From the NCBI RefSeq assembly GCF_029784165.1, contig NC_073696.1, positions 41,743,858 through 41,807,857 on the forward strand: 64,000 nt of DNA. The letters run 5' to 3'. Made by a program: the position numbers and the translations under genes. The first letter of the stretch is position 1. Every line of letters starts with the position of its first letter. Source of the stretch: Wyeomyia smithii (lineage: Eukaryota; Arthropoda; Insecta; Diptera; Culicidae). This document shows, piece after piece, positions 10,706 to 22,300 of this stretch. A model generated the notes under the pieces. The model saw only the letters and a program-made list of their open reading frames with translations, made no database searches and was not told the DNA's origin.

Positions 10706-13700
10706 ATGGCGAGTATCTGTTTGCCGATCCCGAGAGCAAACTATCCAAGTACGGCCCGAAAAGTTGGCGATCTTCGCACACACACGTAAGTTCTTTTCAC
10801 TAGACGCAAACCATGATCATACTAACCAAACGCCACGTACTCTTTCCAGGGCCTCGACGCAAACGGGAAACCTCTCCTGGAACTACACTTCCGCGTGCAG
10901 TTCTACATCGAGAGCCCGTTGATGCTGAGAGATGAAGTATCGCGCCATAACTACTACCTGCAGCTCAAGTACAACGCCGTTAACCGGGATCTTCCGAAGG
11001 AGTGCTCAGAGCAATCGCTTCTGCTGCTCGGAGGTCTTTCTTTGCAGGCTGATCTCGGGGACTGTCAAGATGAGAACGGCAGCCAAATATGTAGTAGCAG
11101 TAGCACTGCAAGTGCAGCAAGCAGCGGTGGCAACACTACCGGTGGAAGCACCAGCACAAACAATACCATCAACAACAACACCAGCGTGAACAACGGCAGT
11201 AGCAATAGCAGCACCAGCACCACCACCACCAGCAGCAGCAACAGCAACAATGGCAGCAGTTGCAACATAAACAGCTGCAGTACTGGCAATAATGAGTATT
11301 TCCGACCAGAAGAATACATAAACCCGACGCTTCGTTCTGCCTGGGGTATTACAGCCCTTACTTCTTGCCATCGTGAAAACCGGGGAATGTCCCGGGCCGA
11401 CGCGGAAACACACTACATCCGTGAGGCATGTCACCTTAACGAAGTCATCAACGCACACGTGTTCCATATGAAACTGTCGAAAAATGAAGTGGGAATGGGT
11501 TCAGTGTTGCTCAGCATCTACGCCAAGGGAATACGCATCGCTGTTGAGAACTCGACGACGACCACTTTCAACTGGCCTAGTATCGGGAAGCTGAGCTTCG
11601 ACCGGAAGAAGTTTGAGATCCGGTCCGGTGACAACAAGATCACATTGTACTCGGTCAACGACGACAAAAACAAAATGATATTAGCTTTGTGCAGGGAAAC
11701 ACACCAATTTTCTATGAAAATTGCTCCACGATTAACAGAAGCGATCAAGCGAGAGGAGGAGGAAAGCAGTTGTATTCACGGGTATCCTTATCTCTATTCT
11801 CGTGCGCTGAATCTCCCGTACAAAAGCAAAAGTGACCAACGAATTTCGGTCATCTCGAGTACTAGTTCCAACACAACCTCCGGAATCGTGAGCGATCGGG
11901 TTCATTCCGAGGATGAACTGGAAATCATTATCAATACACCTCCGTCCGCAACGATAGCAGCTCCGTCGACGGAGAGCCTTGCGCTTGCACATTTACTAGA
12001 CTGTCCTAGCGTGAGCCGACAAACTTCTTCTGTGGGTCAGGTATCAATAAAGGACCTCGAAGGTACGCTAGCTGCTCTGTCGGTTCGATCTAATGCCACT
12101 ATTCGGTCGGCAAGTAGCGACAGCACAGAGGTGAAGGAAAGATCCGTAAAAGATTGCGACTCATCCCCCTCGTCGCAGCACAATATCGGCTCACAGTGTT
12201 CGTCAACATGCAGCACGGTCGTTGTGGCAAATGATTGCATAAGCTTACCTCAAACTAATGTCAACGGCACAATCGAACGGCGTCAAACGTCCACATGCAG
12301 TAGTCTCGAGCTCGGTTATAGTCACACAGCCCAAAATAGCACCTTAAGTGTTGCGACCAGCACTTGCCTAGACCATGACATCAATGAGGAGGAAGAGGAA
12401 ACTAACTCCGGTGTGTACACCCTTACTCATGCACCACCGACGGAAACTAGTGGAGTGTACACGATGAACAGCAGTGAGATGACAGGACAATCTTCTGAAA
12501 TCGCAGAGTCCGAGTCGCACGAAAGTTCACATTACGGAAGTTTTCAGCCCTGTCAGAGCGAAATGGCAGAACCCATGGAAGCGGTAGACTCCGTAGATGG
12601 TGATTTCAGAGCTCGGTTGGATAGCAACATGAACGAGTTCCGCTTACGATCCGACTCTAACATATCGGCAGCCGGGTCTTTTCGAGGCGATGGCAGCGAT
12701 CCAACTGATAACAAACATTCTCTACTGAGTGCTGAAGAACTGACGGATCTTATTGTTGGACGCGGAACTTACCCAGCGAGGAAAACAGTCAGTCATACGC
12801 TCGACTCGGATTGCGACTATGTAACGCTTCCGCTACCACTAGAAGGGGAAAGCTATCTACAGGGTAGCGAAGACACGGCTCCTACGGAAGACGAGTATGA
12901 CGATGATGTTCTACCTCCTGCTCCTCCGAAACGGATCGACAGCAACATACCAACACAGCGGCAGTCACTTCTTAATTTGGCATGCTCCAATGACTCTCCT
13001 CCTCCACCACCGCCATACAACTCGCATCATGAAACCACAGGGCTTCGTGGACCAGATATTCGATCGGACGAAGCTCCTGTGATTCCTTTGCGAGATCCCC
13101 CTCCATACCCACAGAAACCAACCAGCATGGTGCGAGAACGACCAGTACCGGTTCCCATCATGCCGACACCTAGCACAACCTGCATCCCAGCGCCACCACT
13201 CTCGGAGGAAGTTCCGGCTCGCTTTATCACAACCAGGCCTCAAATCAACATTTTGAAAGCCCATACCAGCGTTGTAGGGGAGACGCCAAAGCCTAGCTTC
13301 GCAGCGCCCACAGTCAACAACATAAGTAACCTTTCACAGTCACCAATTTCTGCAGTGGTAACAGCTGCTTCGTCAACGGCCAGTGCAATCGGTATTCCGG
13401 TTGTACCGTATCATAAAAGCATTACCTCGCCTCCTCCGCCGTATCTGGATATGCCAAAACCACCTCATCGAACCTGCGTGTTACTGCCCGTTATCAAACC
13501 TCGACAGTACCATCCACCACCACCCCCAACAATACCCCGTCAACCACCACCGCCCCCGCCAACGCATGCGCTGGCAACTGTCTATACCGGTCAATTGGCA
13601 CGATCACAGATCGAACTTTACCAGCAGCAGCTCTACAGCGATGTAGACTATGTAATATACCCTATCCAAGATCCCTCCATTAGTCAGCAGGAGTATCTGG

Positions 13701-14796
13701 ATGCGAAGCAAGGTTCGATCTTGGCGGCAATGGCCCAAAGTCCACCTCCACCTCCTTATCTAGCCTATCACACGGTACGAGCACATAACCGCAGCTGGGA
13801 TGCCTGCAAGAACCATGCCATCTATCGCAGCACACCTTACCTGTCGATGGCCCTCTCCTCGAACTCTCGTTACGCATCAACGCAAAATCTTTCGGACACG
13901 TACGTACAACTTCCAGGAGCCTACTCACCTCTGTACAGTCCTTCCGTTGCCAGTTTGTGCTCCTCGTACGAACCCCCACCGCCGCCACCTCTAAGACCCA
14001 GACCCATCTCGAGCAGCTCGTCATCTATGTTTATCCGTTCGCGATCCGATGACAACATTCTAAACTCGGTAGAAAGTACACCGAAAATTCGTCGGCTTCC
14101 ACCGCCTCCTCCACCGCCGTACGAAACCCGTAAAGCGAACCGTAAACCACCGATTCCCCTTCCGATCGTAGAGAAGCAAACGCCACCCGCAGCCTCCGCC
14201 AAGGCAACATCACTAATCGAAAAACCACCGGAAGGTAAGTCATTTCTATGGTCATTTAAGCTCAATACTAAACGCTTACAATTCCAGTACCCGCAAAGCC
14301 CATGCCCACGAAACCAACCGGACCAAGCGCCAAGCTGCAAGCCCAAATCCGAAAGCAGTACCCCGATTTCGATTTCAGCACCCTCAGCACCAACACTTCC
14401 ATCGACATAAAAACCCTTCGGGAAAAAAGCAAAAATCTAGATCTTCCTCTTATATCTGCCCTCATGCACGACCGTTCCCTGCTGAAGCAGACCCGTGCCT
14501 TCGTTATGCCCAAGCATCCTAGCAAAGCGGCAAACGTTAGCCCCCCCGGCATGCTCAGTACGCCCGCCAGCCCCAACCAGCAGAGTCTGACCGCTCACAA
14601 GTCCAAGTACCCGGTGTCCGGTCTCAGCACAACACAGCTCGCCAAGCCACGCAAATCGTCGGTCGTCAGCCATCGGCATCCGAATGACAAATTACCTCCG
14701 CTACCTGGCCAAACAGCAACCGAGGGTAACAACTACGTCATGGACCCGACACCGGCCAAACAGAAGAGCTACAGCTCCTCGCAACCCAGTGCCTGA
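10706..14796 (+). CDS. ex: Expanded (FERM-domain Hippo pathway scaffold), 3' exons
   Basis: Three coding exons: 10706-10785, 10850-14234, 14288-14796, with introns of 64 and 53 bp. The first begins after two bases of a split codon, so the start codon and first FERM part lie upstream; the GTG at 10895 is internal Val. About 1,323 residues remain. FERM sequence comes first (FADPESKLSKYGPKSWR, then F2 and F3 up to about 11740), with a 68-residue Ser/Thr/Asn/Gly insert. TSGIVS at 11876-11893 equals the Slimb/beta-TrCP degron described in Drosophila Expanded. Five PPPY motifs (ends at 13018, 13108, 13444, 13759, 14122) are expected to bind Yorkie-type WW domains. Expanded acts at the apical membrane with Merlin and Kibra to activate Warts. 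A conserved-looking C-terminal block follows the last intron. Identity is confident; the 5' end is missing. Confidence 0.92.
11090..11293 (+). repeat. Ser/Thr/Asn/Gly low-complexity tract within expanded
   Basis: Sixty-eight codons, mostly AGC/AGT, ACC, AAC and GGC, interrupt the FERM domain just after LSLQADLGD and before the EYFRPEEY motif, inside the F2 lobe. The imperfect triplet repeats stay in frame. They are likely length-variable and form a disordered loop. Confidence 0.85.
11876..11893 (+). other. TSGIVS phosphodegron of Expanded
   Basis: The six codons read TSGIVS. Known from Drosophila: Crumbs-dependent phosphorylation of this motif recruits SCF-Slimb and triggers Expanded degradation. 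Exact conservation here suggests the same turnover control, which is inference. Confidence 0.8.
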
Positions 14797-16375
14797 TCCT
14801 CGGTCAGCTTTGACTTTCCGGTCAAGCGGCACCAGATTGGAACAATTCAAGAGAATAAAAACGATAGACTTTCACGTTCGGAAACACATTGTGTCATGCT
14901 AAAGCTAAGCTAAATAGTTTTTTTTTTGTCGTTTTAGTTGCATTTTAATGAAATGGACCATTACAGTTTCGTTCGCTAGTAAGAAATCGATAACCTTCCC
15001 GAAGGTTTTTTTGTTTTGGCACGATGTCATAGTTGTCTAGTATGTACCTCAATACTAGACTCGTTAGACGCGACCAGTAATTCCATCAGTTTAAGCTTTC
15101 CTGCGTGTTTGTAAATCTCCGAAGCTCGACACGATCACAATCGATGATCGATGTAACAATTTTGGAATCAGATAAAAAGAAAAAAGAATATCGTACTGCA
15201 GAGTAGTCATTAATCAGAATATTTTCTTTAGAGGAAATAACTCAGGATTCTTATTAACAAAAAAAAAATTGTTTGTTTAGGCAAAATTAGTTCTGTTGTA
15301 TTTTCTTAGTTTTAGTGAGAGAAAAAAAAACCTAACTGTAAATAGGACTTCGAGAAGAAGAGAAATGACATAACACATTCACACATAAGAAATTATCTTT
15401 CGGGTTGAAGTTCTTTCCTAAACGTTTTTGGCATGATTGAAAACAGAAAATCGGTGTTTAATCCTTCAAGGTGTCAACACAAAATATCCATGCAAGTCGT
15501 GCCAAATTTACTCGCTAAGTAGTTCGCAAAGGATTATTAAACAAAAAAAAAACATACATTCTTGATCGCTAGTATAGATAGAGTATATAGAATGCCACAC
15601 AAGGAGGACAAGACTAATGATTAGAATAAAAACAAGAAGTAAAGTAAAAGCAATAAAACTTTCTTATCGAAATGTTTACAAACAATCTGTATAGATAAGT
15701 ATTCGTCGGTCGCGATGATGGAGAGAAAGACCCCTGCTTATTTTGAAAAGTGAAGCAAAACAAAATCTGAACAGAAAATGGAATTCTACACTCAAAGTGA
15801 GTCGCCATATTTATTTAATACTGAACGGAAAACGGAGTGCATGTGTGATAGGGAAAACATTTTATGCAGTTTGTCTTTTTTTCTGGAAGTGACATGAAAC
15901 ACAAAATACACCACAGGGGCAAGTAGATTGATAATGGTACGTTTTTGCTCAAATTACCTACTGTAGGAACATTGGTATAAGTAATTGAGGTGCACAAGCG
16001 CATTGGATTAGGATAGTGTTGAATTTTATTTAAAGCGATATTTTATTTTTATTTTTTTCTTTGTTTAAAGCGAAACGATGGTATCAATCAACGTAGGGAA
16101 ACTACTGACAACAAAACACGAGTACGAACTGTTTTAGGGAGTAGTAAAGTAATCGTTATGTTTTTTTCCTATAGATATTTTTAATAGATTTTTATTAACA
16201 TTCTCTTTGCTCTATACAACACAGCTATGGTTGATATATGTACAGAACAATTTAAGGTGTAAAGTAAAGCTACTTGTAGGTTAGTTATTATTTGAATTTT
16301 CTTCTTTATAAGAAAAAATCCACAGAATAAAATCAAAACTGAATCAAAAACAAATGAGCGTCAGCAGGTCAGTTT
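14797..16375. other. Shared 3' flank of two convergent genes
   Basis: AT-rich sequence between the expanded stop (+) and the CD98hc stop (-). Candidate plus-strand AATAAA signals lie at 14854-14859 and 15652-15657. A minus-strand AATAAA lies at 16191-16196. I see no exon or dispersed repeat, so most of this is probably untranslated 3' sequence. Confidence 0.6.
16191..16196 (-). terminator. Candidate polyadenylation signal of CD98hc gene
   Basis: TTTATT on the plus strand, which is AATAAA on the minus strand, lies about 180 bases past the CD98hc stop. Its use is not proven. Confidence 0.4.
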
Positions 16376-19300
16376 CTATTTGTGTAATCTCACGATGACC
16401 GTTTCCAAAGCATTCACAGCGAAACGTTCAAAATAAACACGCTCCCTGATGCCAGTTGTCCCAGCTACGATTTCCCCGCTGTAAAACATTGCAGTCAGGT
16501 CAAGAGAGACGTTTTTCGATCCAAGATTGGAGATTGCGGCGAATGAATTCCTTCTCGGGTACCACCGTTCAATCACAACTATATCATTTTGGCTGGACTT
16601 TATGTCTGTGTTTGTCAATGTTTGGCCATCTTTCGTTACAGCGTTCAAATAAATCGAAGGTGATTTTTTGCGCAACGCAATCATCTCCAGTACAATGTCG
16701 AGATGATGGAATGAAGCGGAAGCACTCTTCGGTAGCCAAGGCAGAGTTCCACGTCCCGTAAACTGATCGCCACTCCATGCCATTGCAGCCAGATGGTGTA
16801 AATGTTGTGTCTCCACGTGTTCCCCATTCGGATCACTTGCTTCCTCCAGAGCAATTTCATCACCATAGAAAATACTGGCAGTTCCCGGCAGCATTAACTG
16901 CATCAGCGTAGCCGCCAAAGTAGCATTAGGACTTAGTCCGGTAGATAACCGCCGTTCGCTCACGCCACCCAGACTCCAGTGAACCCATGGACGGTCGACA
17001 CCATTCTTTATCTTATCATCAATCATCACATCTTTAACGGCGTTGGCGATAGCTTCAGCTCCTTTTGAAACGTCCAATAGAACGTCCACCAAATCAACTT
17101 GTTTGAGCACATGGCTAACGATTGATTCTGGAACCTTTTCAATAAACTGCTTGCTGACCATCAGGATTCGATCTCCTCCCAGAGTGTATTTCCATTCTTT
17201 AATGTTCTCCAACAGCAGTGGGTCGTCATGGAAATGCTCTAATCCTTTCATGTAAAACCCATCAACACCAGTTTTAGCAAGCCAAAAACGTATAACACTG
17301 GTGATAACGTTCTCCTGATCGTGCATCCCAACGGATCTAGCCAACCGAAGATACTCACTAGTGGGAACATCATCCGTTCGATTCGGCAAATGATCGATAT
17401 CCAACGACGGTGGGTTTAGGTGATCCACAAACGGATAGATGGGCAGATCCAAAATCAGCGAAATGTTTCTCTCGTGCAGCATTGCCGCCAACTTCTGCAG
17501 ATCCTCAACCTTTCCCAGCACTTCGTCAACCGCAGTTAGTGACGTAACGTCCTGAAAGTGATCCGGATAGTGCTTAGACGGAAAAATTGAATTCAACCGA
17601 ACGGCACTAATGCCTAGGCTCTTGAAATACTCGACCCGTCCGATTAAGCCATGGATGTCGCCCAGACCGTCGTCGTTGGTGTCCTGGAAGCTGGCCGGAA
17701 ATACTTCGTAGAAAACCGATCCCTTATACCAGGCGACACTACAAAGAGAGGAAAATTTTGTATAAGTTTGATGTTATATTCAAATGAAATTTTTTAAACT
17801 AACATGAATTTTATTTTCGTGATTTCGAAACATTACTAAAGAGGTTATATACCTTTTTGCTCGAGAAAAAAGAGGTATGTTTTGATTTTTTAAGCGTGTT
17901 GCACCTTTTTCATTGCATAAAAGTAGTAATTTTCTGAAAGCTCAGCTGTTCAACAACACAAAAACACGTTTCATCATAACAAATACTAATTATTTATGGA
18001 GTAACGGCCGTTTCACCGAAACACTTTTCTTCAGAGGTTTGCGGTAAAAAAAATGCACCAAAGAATCTGAGTACACCATTCGATTCGATAAGAGGTCCAG
18101 AATCTCTGGTAAAAATTTCAGAATCATCGTACGGTACATTTTTGAATAATGCCCTTTTGAAGGTCGAAAAGTACAAAAAAAGTGATTTAAAAAGACGAAA
18201 TACTTATTGTAACGCACGTTTTTCAACCATGATTTCATTAAATAACTTCCAAAATAGTTTTTACACATTCCAAGTATTATATTTCGAGACAATAACAATT
18301 GATGAAAAGATTTTTTTTTTAAATCCCACAGTGCACAGTGGTCTAAACTCGAAAAATATCGTTTGAATCATTTAGATTTTACTAGGAAAAATTGATTTTA
18401 TGTACTCTACTATGTAATGTTTTCGGCAAAACTGTTGCATAGAACAAGGCCCTATTATTGGCGTTTTTGGTTTTTCGATCAATCAACCTAACAGTTAGAT
18501 AAAAAAAATATTTTTTTAATTTTCAATATACCAGATTGCTTCCTTCAGCAAAGTTGTGGAAAAATTTAAAAGAAAAACAATTGCTGAATACTGCGATGTC
18601 TTATCTGTACTTTGGACACGACAAAATAGAGTTTTTTGTGGAACACCCTTCCTTAAAATAAGTTTTTTCTCTATAACTTTTTCTGTGATTGACATCTGGA
18701 CGTCATAACTAATTGAATGGTGTACTCAGTTTCTTTGGTGCATTTTTTTTATAATAACGGTCTGTGGGAGCACCGTGACCCAGCAGAACACCAGAAACTA
18801 AAAAACTCATATCATTTTATTAGTTTAGAAGTGTGCCAGGTATCTGAACGATCGTTCAACGACTGGGGAATTTGAAAACGAACATTTAAAAAAAGATGAG
18901 GAAAATCATTTTTTGAGAAACACCATACCGAGATAAACGCGCATGAGGGCTCATGTTTAGCCTATGCGGCCGTGAAGAGGCGCGCTTTAAATCGCTCTAA
19001 CTTTCTCTCTATTGCTCAGATCTTTGTGAAAATTTGTGAAAATGTTCACAAGAAGTCGTACTTTAACCAGTGCCGCTGTCAGAAACGCTTCTGCTAAACC
19101 TCTAAAAAGCTTCAATAAATACTTCAAAAATGTTAATAAAGATCCTTACTGATTTTACCTAAGTCCGTCTGAAAAATAACTTGGGTACAAGAGGGTTAAG
19201 ATAATGCAATAAAAAAAAATTCGATTTTTTTTAAACTAAGAAAGTATATAACCCCTTAACAAATTCATGGAACTTAAGATGAAACTGTGTTGAGGCCACA

Positions 19301-22300
19301 AATAGCCGACTTCGAGCCACCACTTCAAATTTTCCAAAACACAAGATTCGAAAATAGTTAATGCGTCACCTGTGAAAAAGCTATTTTTGTTTGAAACAAA
19401 CGAAAAGTAGAGTTTTCATACGGAACACATTAGCCATTTTCAAGTCTTGTGCTATTGAAAATTCGAAGTGGAGGCTCAAAAAATTGAGAATTTTCGATTT
19501 ACCAAAAGTTCAAAATGGCGCCATTGTTGTCTCTTATAGTGAAATAGGTCCAAACTCAGGGAAATTTATTTTTCCCTCAAAATACTTAAAAAAATCATAT
19601 ACAGAAGCCAAGGCGCAAAAAATTAAATTTTTGTTGCACTGTGTAATCTTTCCAATTGCAAACACTGAAAAAATAACTAATCATCAATTGGAAAAACAGC
19701 GGCTATCCAATCACGAGCTCCGTTTTTTTCTGGTTCTGATATTTATTCTAGAGCTATCTTTTAACTAACTCCGCCTCTATATTAAGTTCTCATAGTTTGT
19801 CCCAGTTTTGCATTACGAGTGTACGAAAAATGAGTCTCATTTCGTGTTGGCATCCAGCGGATCCGAGCTGATAGAGCTCTCACATACGCAACAATATAAC
19901 ACATACGTTCGAATTATTCTCGTGTCAGATGGAAGCAGATATCAAGAGTGCAACTGTTACGTGTTGCATATTGCCGATTTGCGACTGGAGGAATATTCTG
20001 CTCGTTCTGACGTAAACTGGTGGCAGACATGAATAAGAAGTTCGAAATACTGCTGTAATGTCGAATTATAATCTTGTTTCTAAGACGTTACATCCTTTTA
20101 AATAATGTGTTGCATATAAAAGTTGTTGCTTGAAAAAAGCCGAATAATGAAATTACAATTTTCATTCAGTTATCGCAGAAATGCATTATGGAAAGACCGC
20201 GTACAATATCCGCACCGATATAATCATATAATTGCAGAGTTTGATGAAAAATAATTTACGTAGTCTCCAGTTGGCTCCGTCAAAAAAAAAAAAACATTTT
20301 ACGTAGTCTCACCCCTACCGTGTGATCGTGTCATGCATACAATCCTTCTATTTTTTTTTATTCCTTTTTTCAGAGTCTGTTACAAAATTTGCTGAATAAA
20401 TTATTTTCAGCTAGAGAGTTGTCCACATTTCGCATGAACAGAAAAATCTGCGTGGACCCCAACAACACTTGAAAATCCAAACTAGGACGAAATTTGGCAA
20501 AACAAAATTGGCAGTCAAACAAAAAATAGCCGAAAGTTCTTGAAAATAGATTCTAGAATACAGAAATGGCCAAATCAAAAATAGATTTAAAATATTGTTG
20601 TAAACCACTCAAAAGAAACGAAATGAGAAACGAGAAATTAAAAGGGTTTAATAGTTAACTCAAAGTGGCTAAAAACTTCTGTAGAAACTGGAAAGAAAAG
20701 ATCGCTCCTATAAGTCTGAAAAATTTGAAGAAGAAGCACACGAAAATAACCGCATTTTTTGACAGTTTAGTAAGGCTTGTTTACAAGGTGTTAGATTTTT
20801 TGACGTAGGACTACGTCTAACCGCACTATATCGAGATACATTCTGAGGAATTTAAAAACCAAGATGTAACGTCGGAATGAAAGATTTTAAATGGTAATAC
20901 TGATGTAACCACATGATGGATCACAATAATCAATATGCCGTTGGATTGATAAAACGATGGACAATTTTGTGATTCTTCATATATCATTGTTACTTAATTT
21001 TTAAACAGTGAAAATTGATGAAAAGTTTCAAGGTCTTATTTTCACGAACAATGTACCAATCACATGCGAGCACTCCTGGCACAGACTTCATGAGTGGACA
21101 CCAACTGCCTGCTATGACAACCTCTATTCAGTGGCAAAAAAAAATTTGACAGAATCTCCCCGTCCCAATAGGTCAACTAACATTTGCTTCTATGAACCTA
21201 GACTATTTTAATGTCTTGAAAGTAAAGCTTTTTCGGAGAGTTACAAAGTAACAACCTCCTTTATCAGACAATTATACGATCTGTTGTGAGAATGTTATTA
21301 AAACTGATGTCTCGAAAGAAAACATGCTGACACAGGCAACAGTACTGCCCCGGCTATGTATGAGAAGACGGTCGCTCGTCGTCAGTGCAGTAGCACTCGA
21401 TTGCCATTTGTGTGCAGTCAAGCCAAGTGGAAACAATGTAGCTGCTGTCGACGTACTGTGGTGCGTGTTCGCACACTACACTGTGCGACCGGGGATAAAA
21501 TAATTTTGTACGCAACAGTATATCACGATGATGGATGTTGCATCCAATATGTGATTACAACTGAACAGATTTTGACCACCAATGCTTTGATCGAACGACG
21601 ACGGTTGCCAAAGCATGTGATACAATAATTGGCATATCATTGTTCGTTGTACATTGTACGATGAACAGTAAATTAGTAAAAAGTTCAGTTGAAATCCACT
21701 TCTTATAGTTCAGTTTCGAAGCTTCCAACCAATCACGAGCTCGCTTTTATAGCTGCAACAGATGTTTTTTCATCGTTTTAAAGTGCTTATTGTATTACTA
21801 TCCCTGAACAGATTTCAAACGCCGATGTCTTAATCGACAGGTAGAATATTGCGAAAGAATGTTATATAATAATTAAAATATCTCTTCAACAAAAGTTGTG
21901 TTAACATTCTACTAATCAGAAGTTTGCTACCCCGTTGCTCGTTTCCTTTTGGTTGTCGTGACGAGTAGATGGCATTTGAACTGCAACCGTAGTAATTTTC
22001 ATATCCATGTTTAGTGATAAAAACTTCTTTCAAATTCCTAAAATTAGAAGTTGCATTGGGTTGTTGTCTTTTCGAATTCTACACTCTGTTTTTCTCAGAT
22101 TTATTTAAATGATCAACTAGAGGCTATTTAAAAGACAATAGAAAACCAATATGCTTCGTAAAGATTTTTAAACAGATATTTCAGATAGCTCGTTCAAGCT
22201 GTACTGATGGTTATATTCTTCCAGTTAAATAAATTTAATTCAATATGACAATCCTAGTTGCATTACGCGGTTGTGGTATAGAAAAAACCCAAATTATATG

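Noticed and set aside
11006..11467. Ala/Val/Leu-rich minus-strand frames opposite expanded
   Set aside because: They are shadows of the triplet-repeat tract on the coding strand.
10895..14410. Open frame read as an 1171-residue protein starting at 10895
   Set aside because: The first codon is GTG in a eukaryotic gene and lies inside an exon that begins at 10850. The 3' part also reads through the 53-bp intron at 14235-14287.
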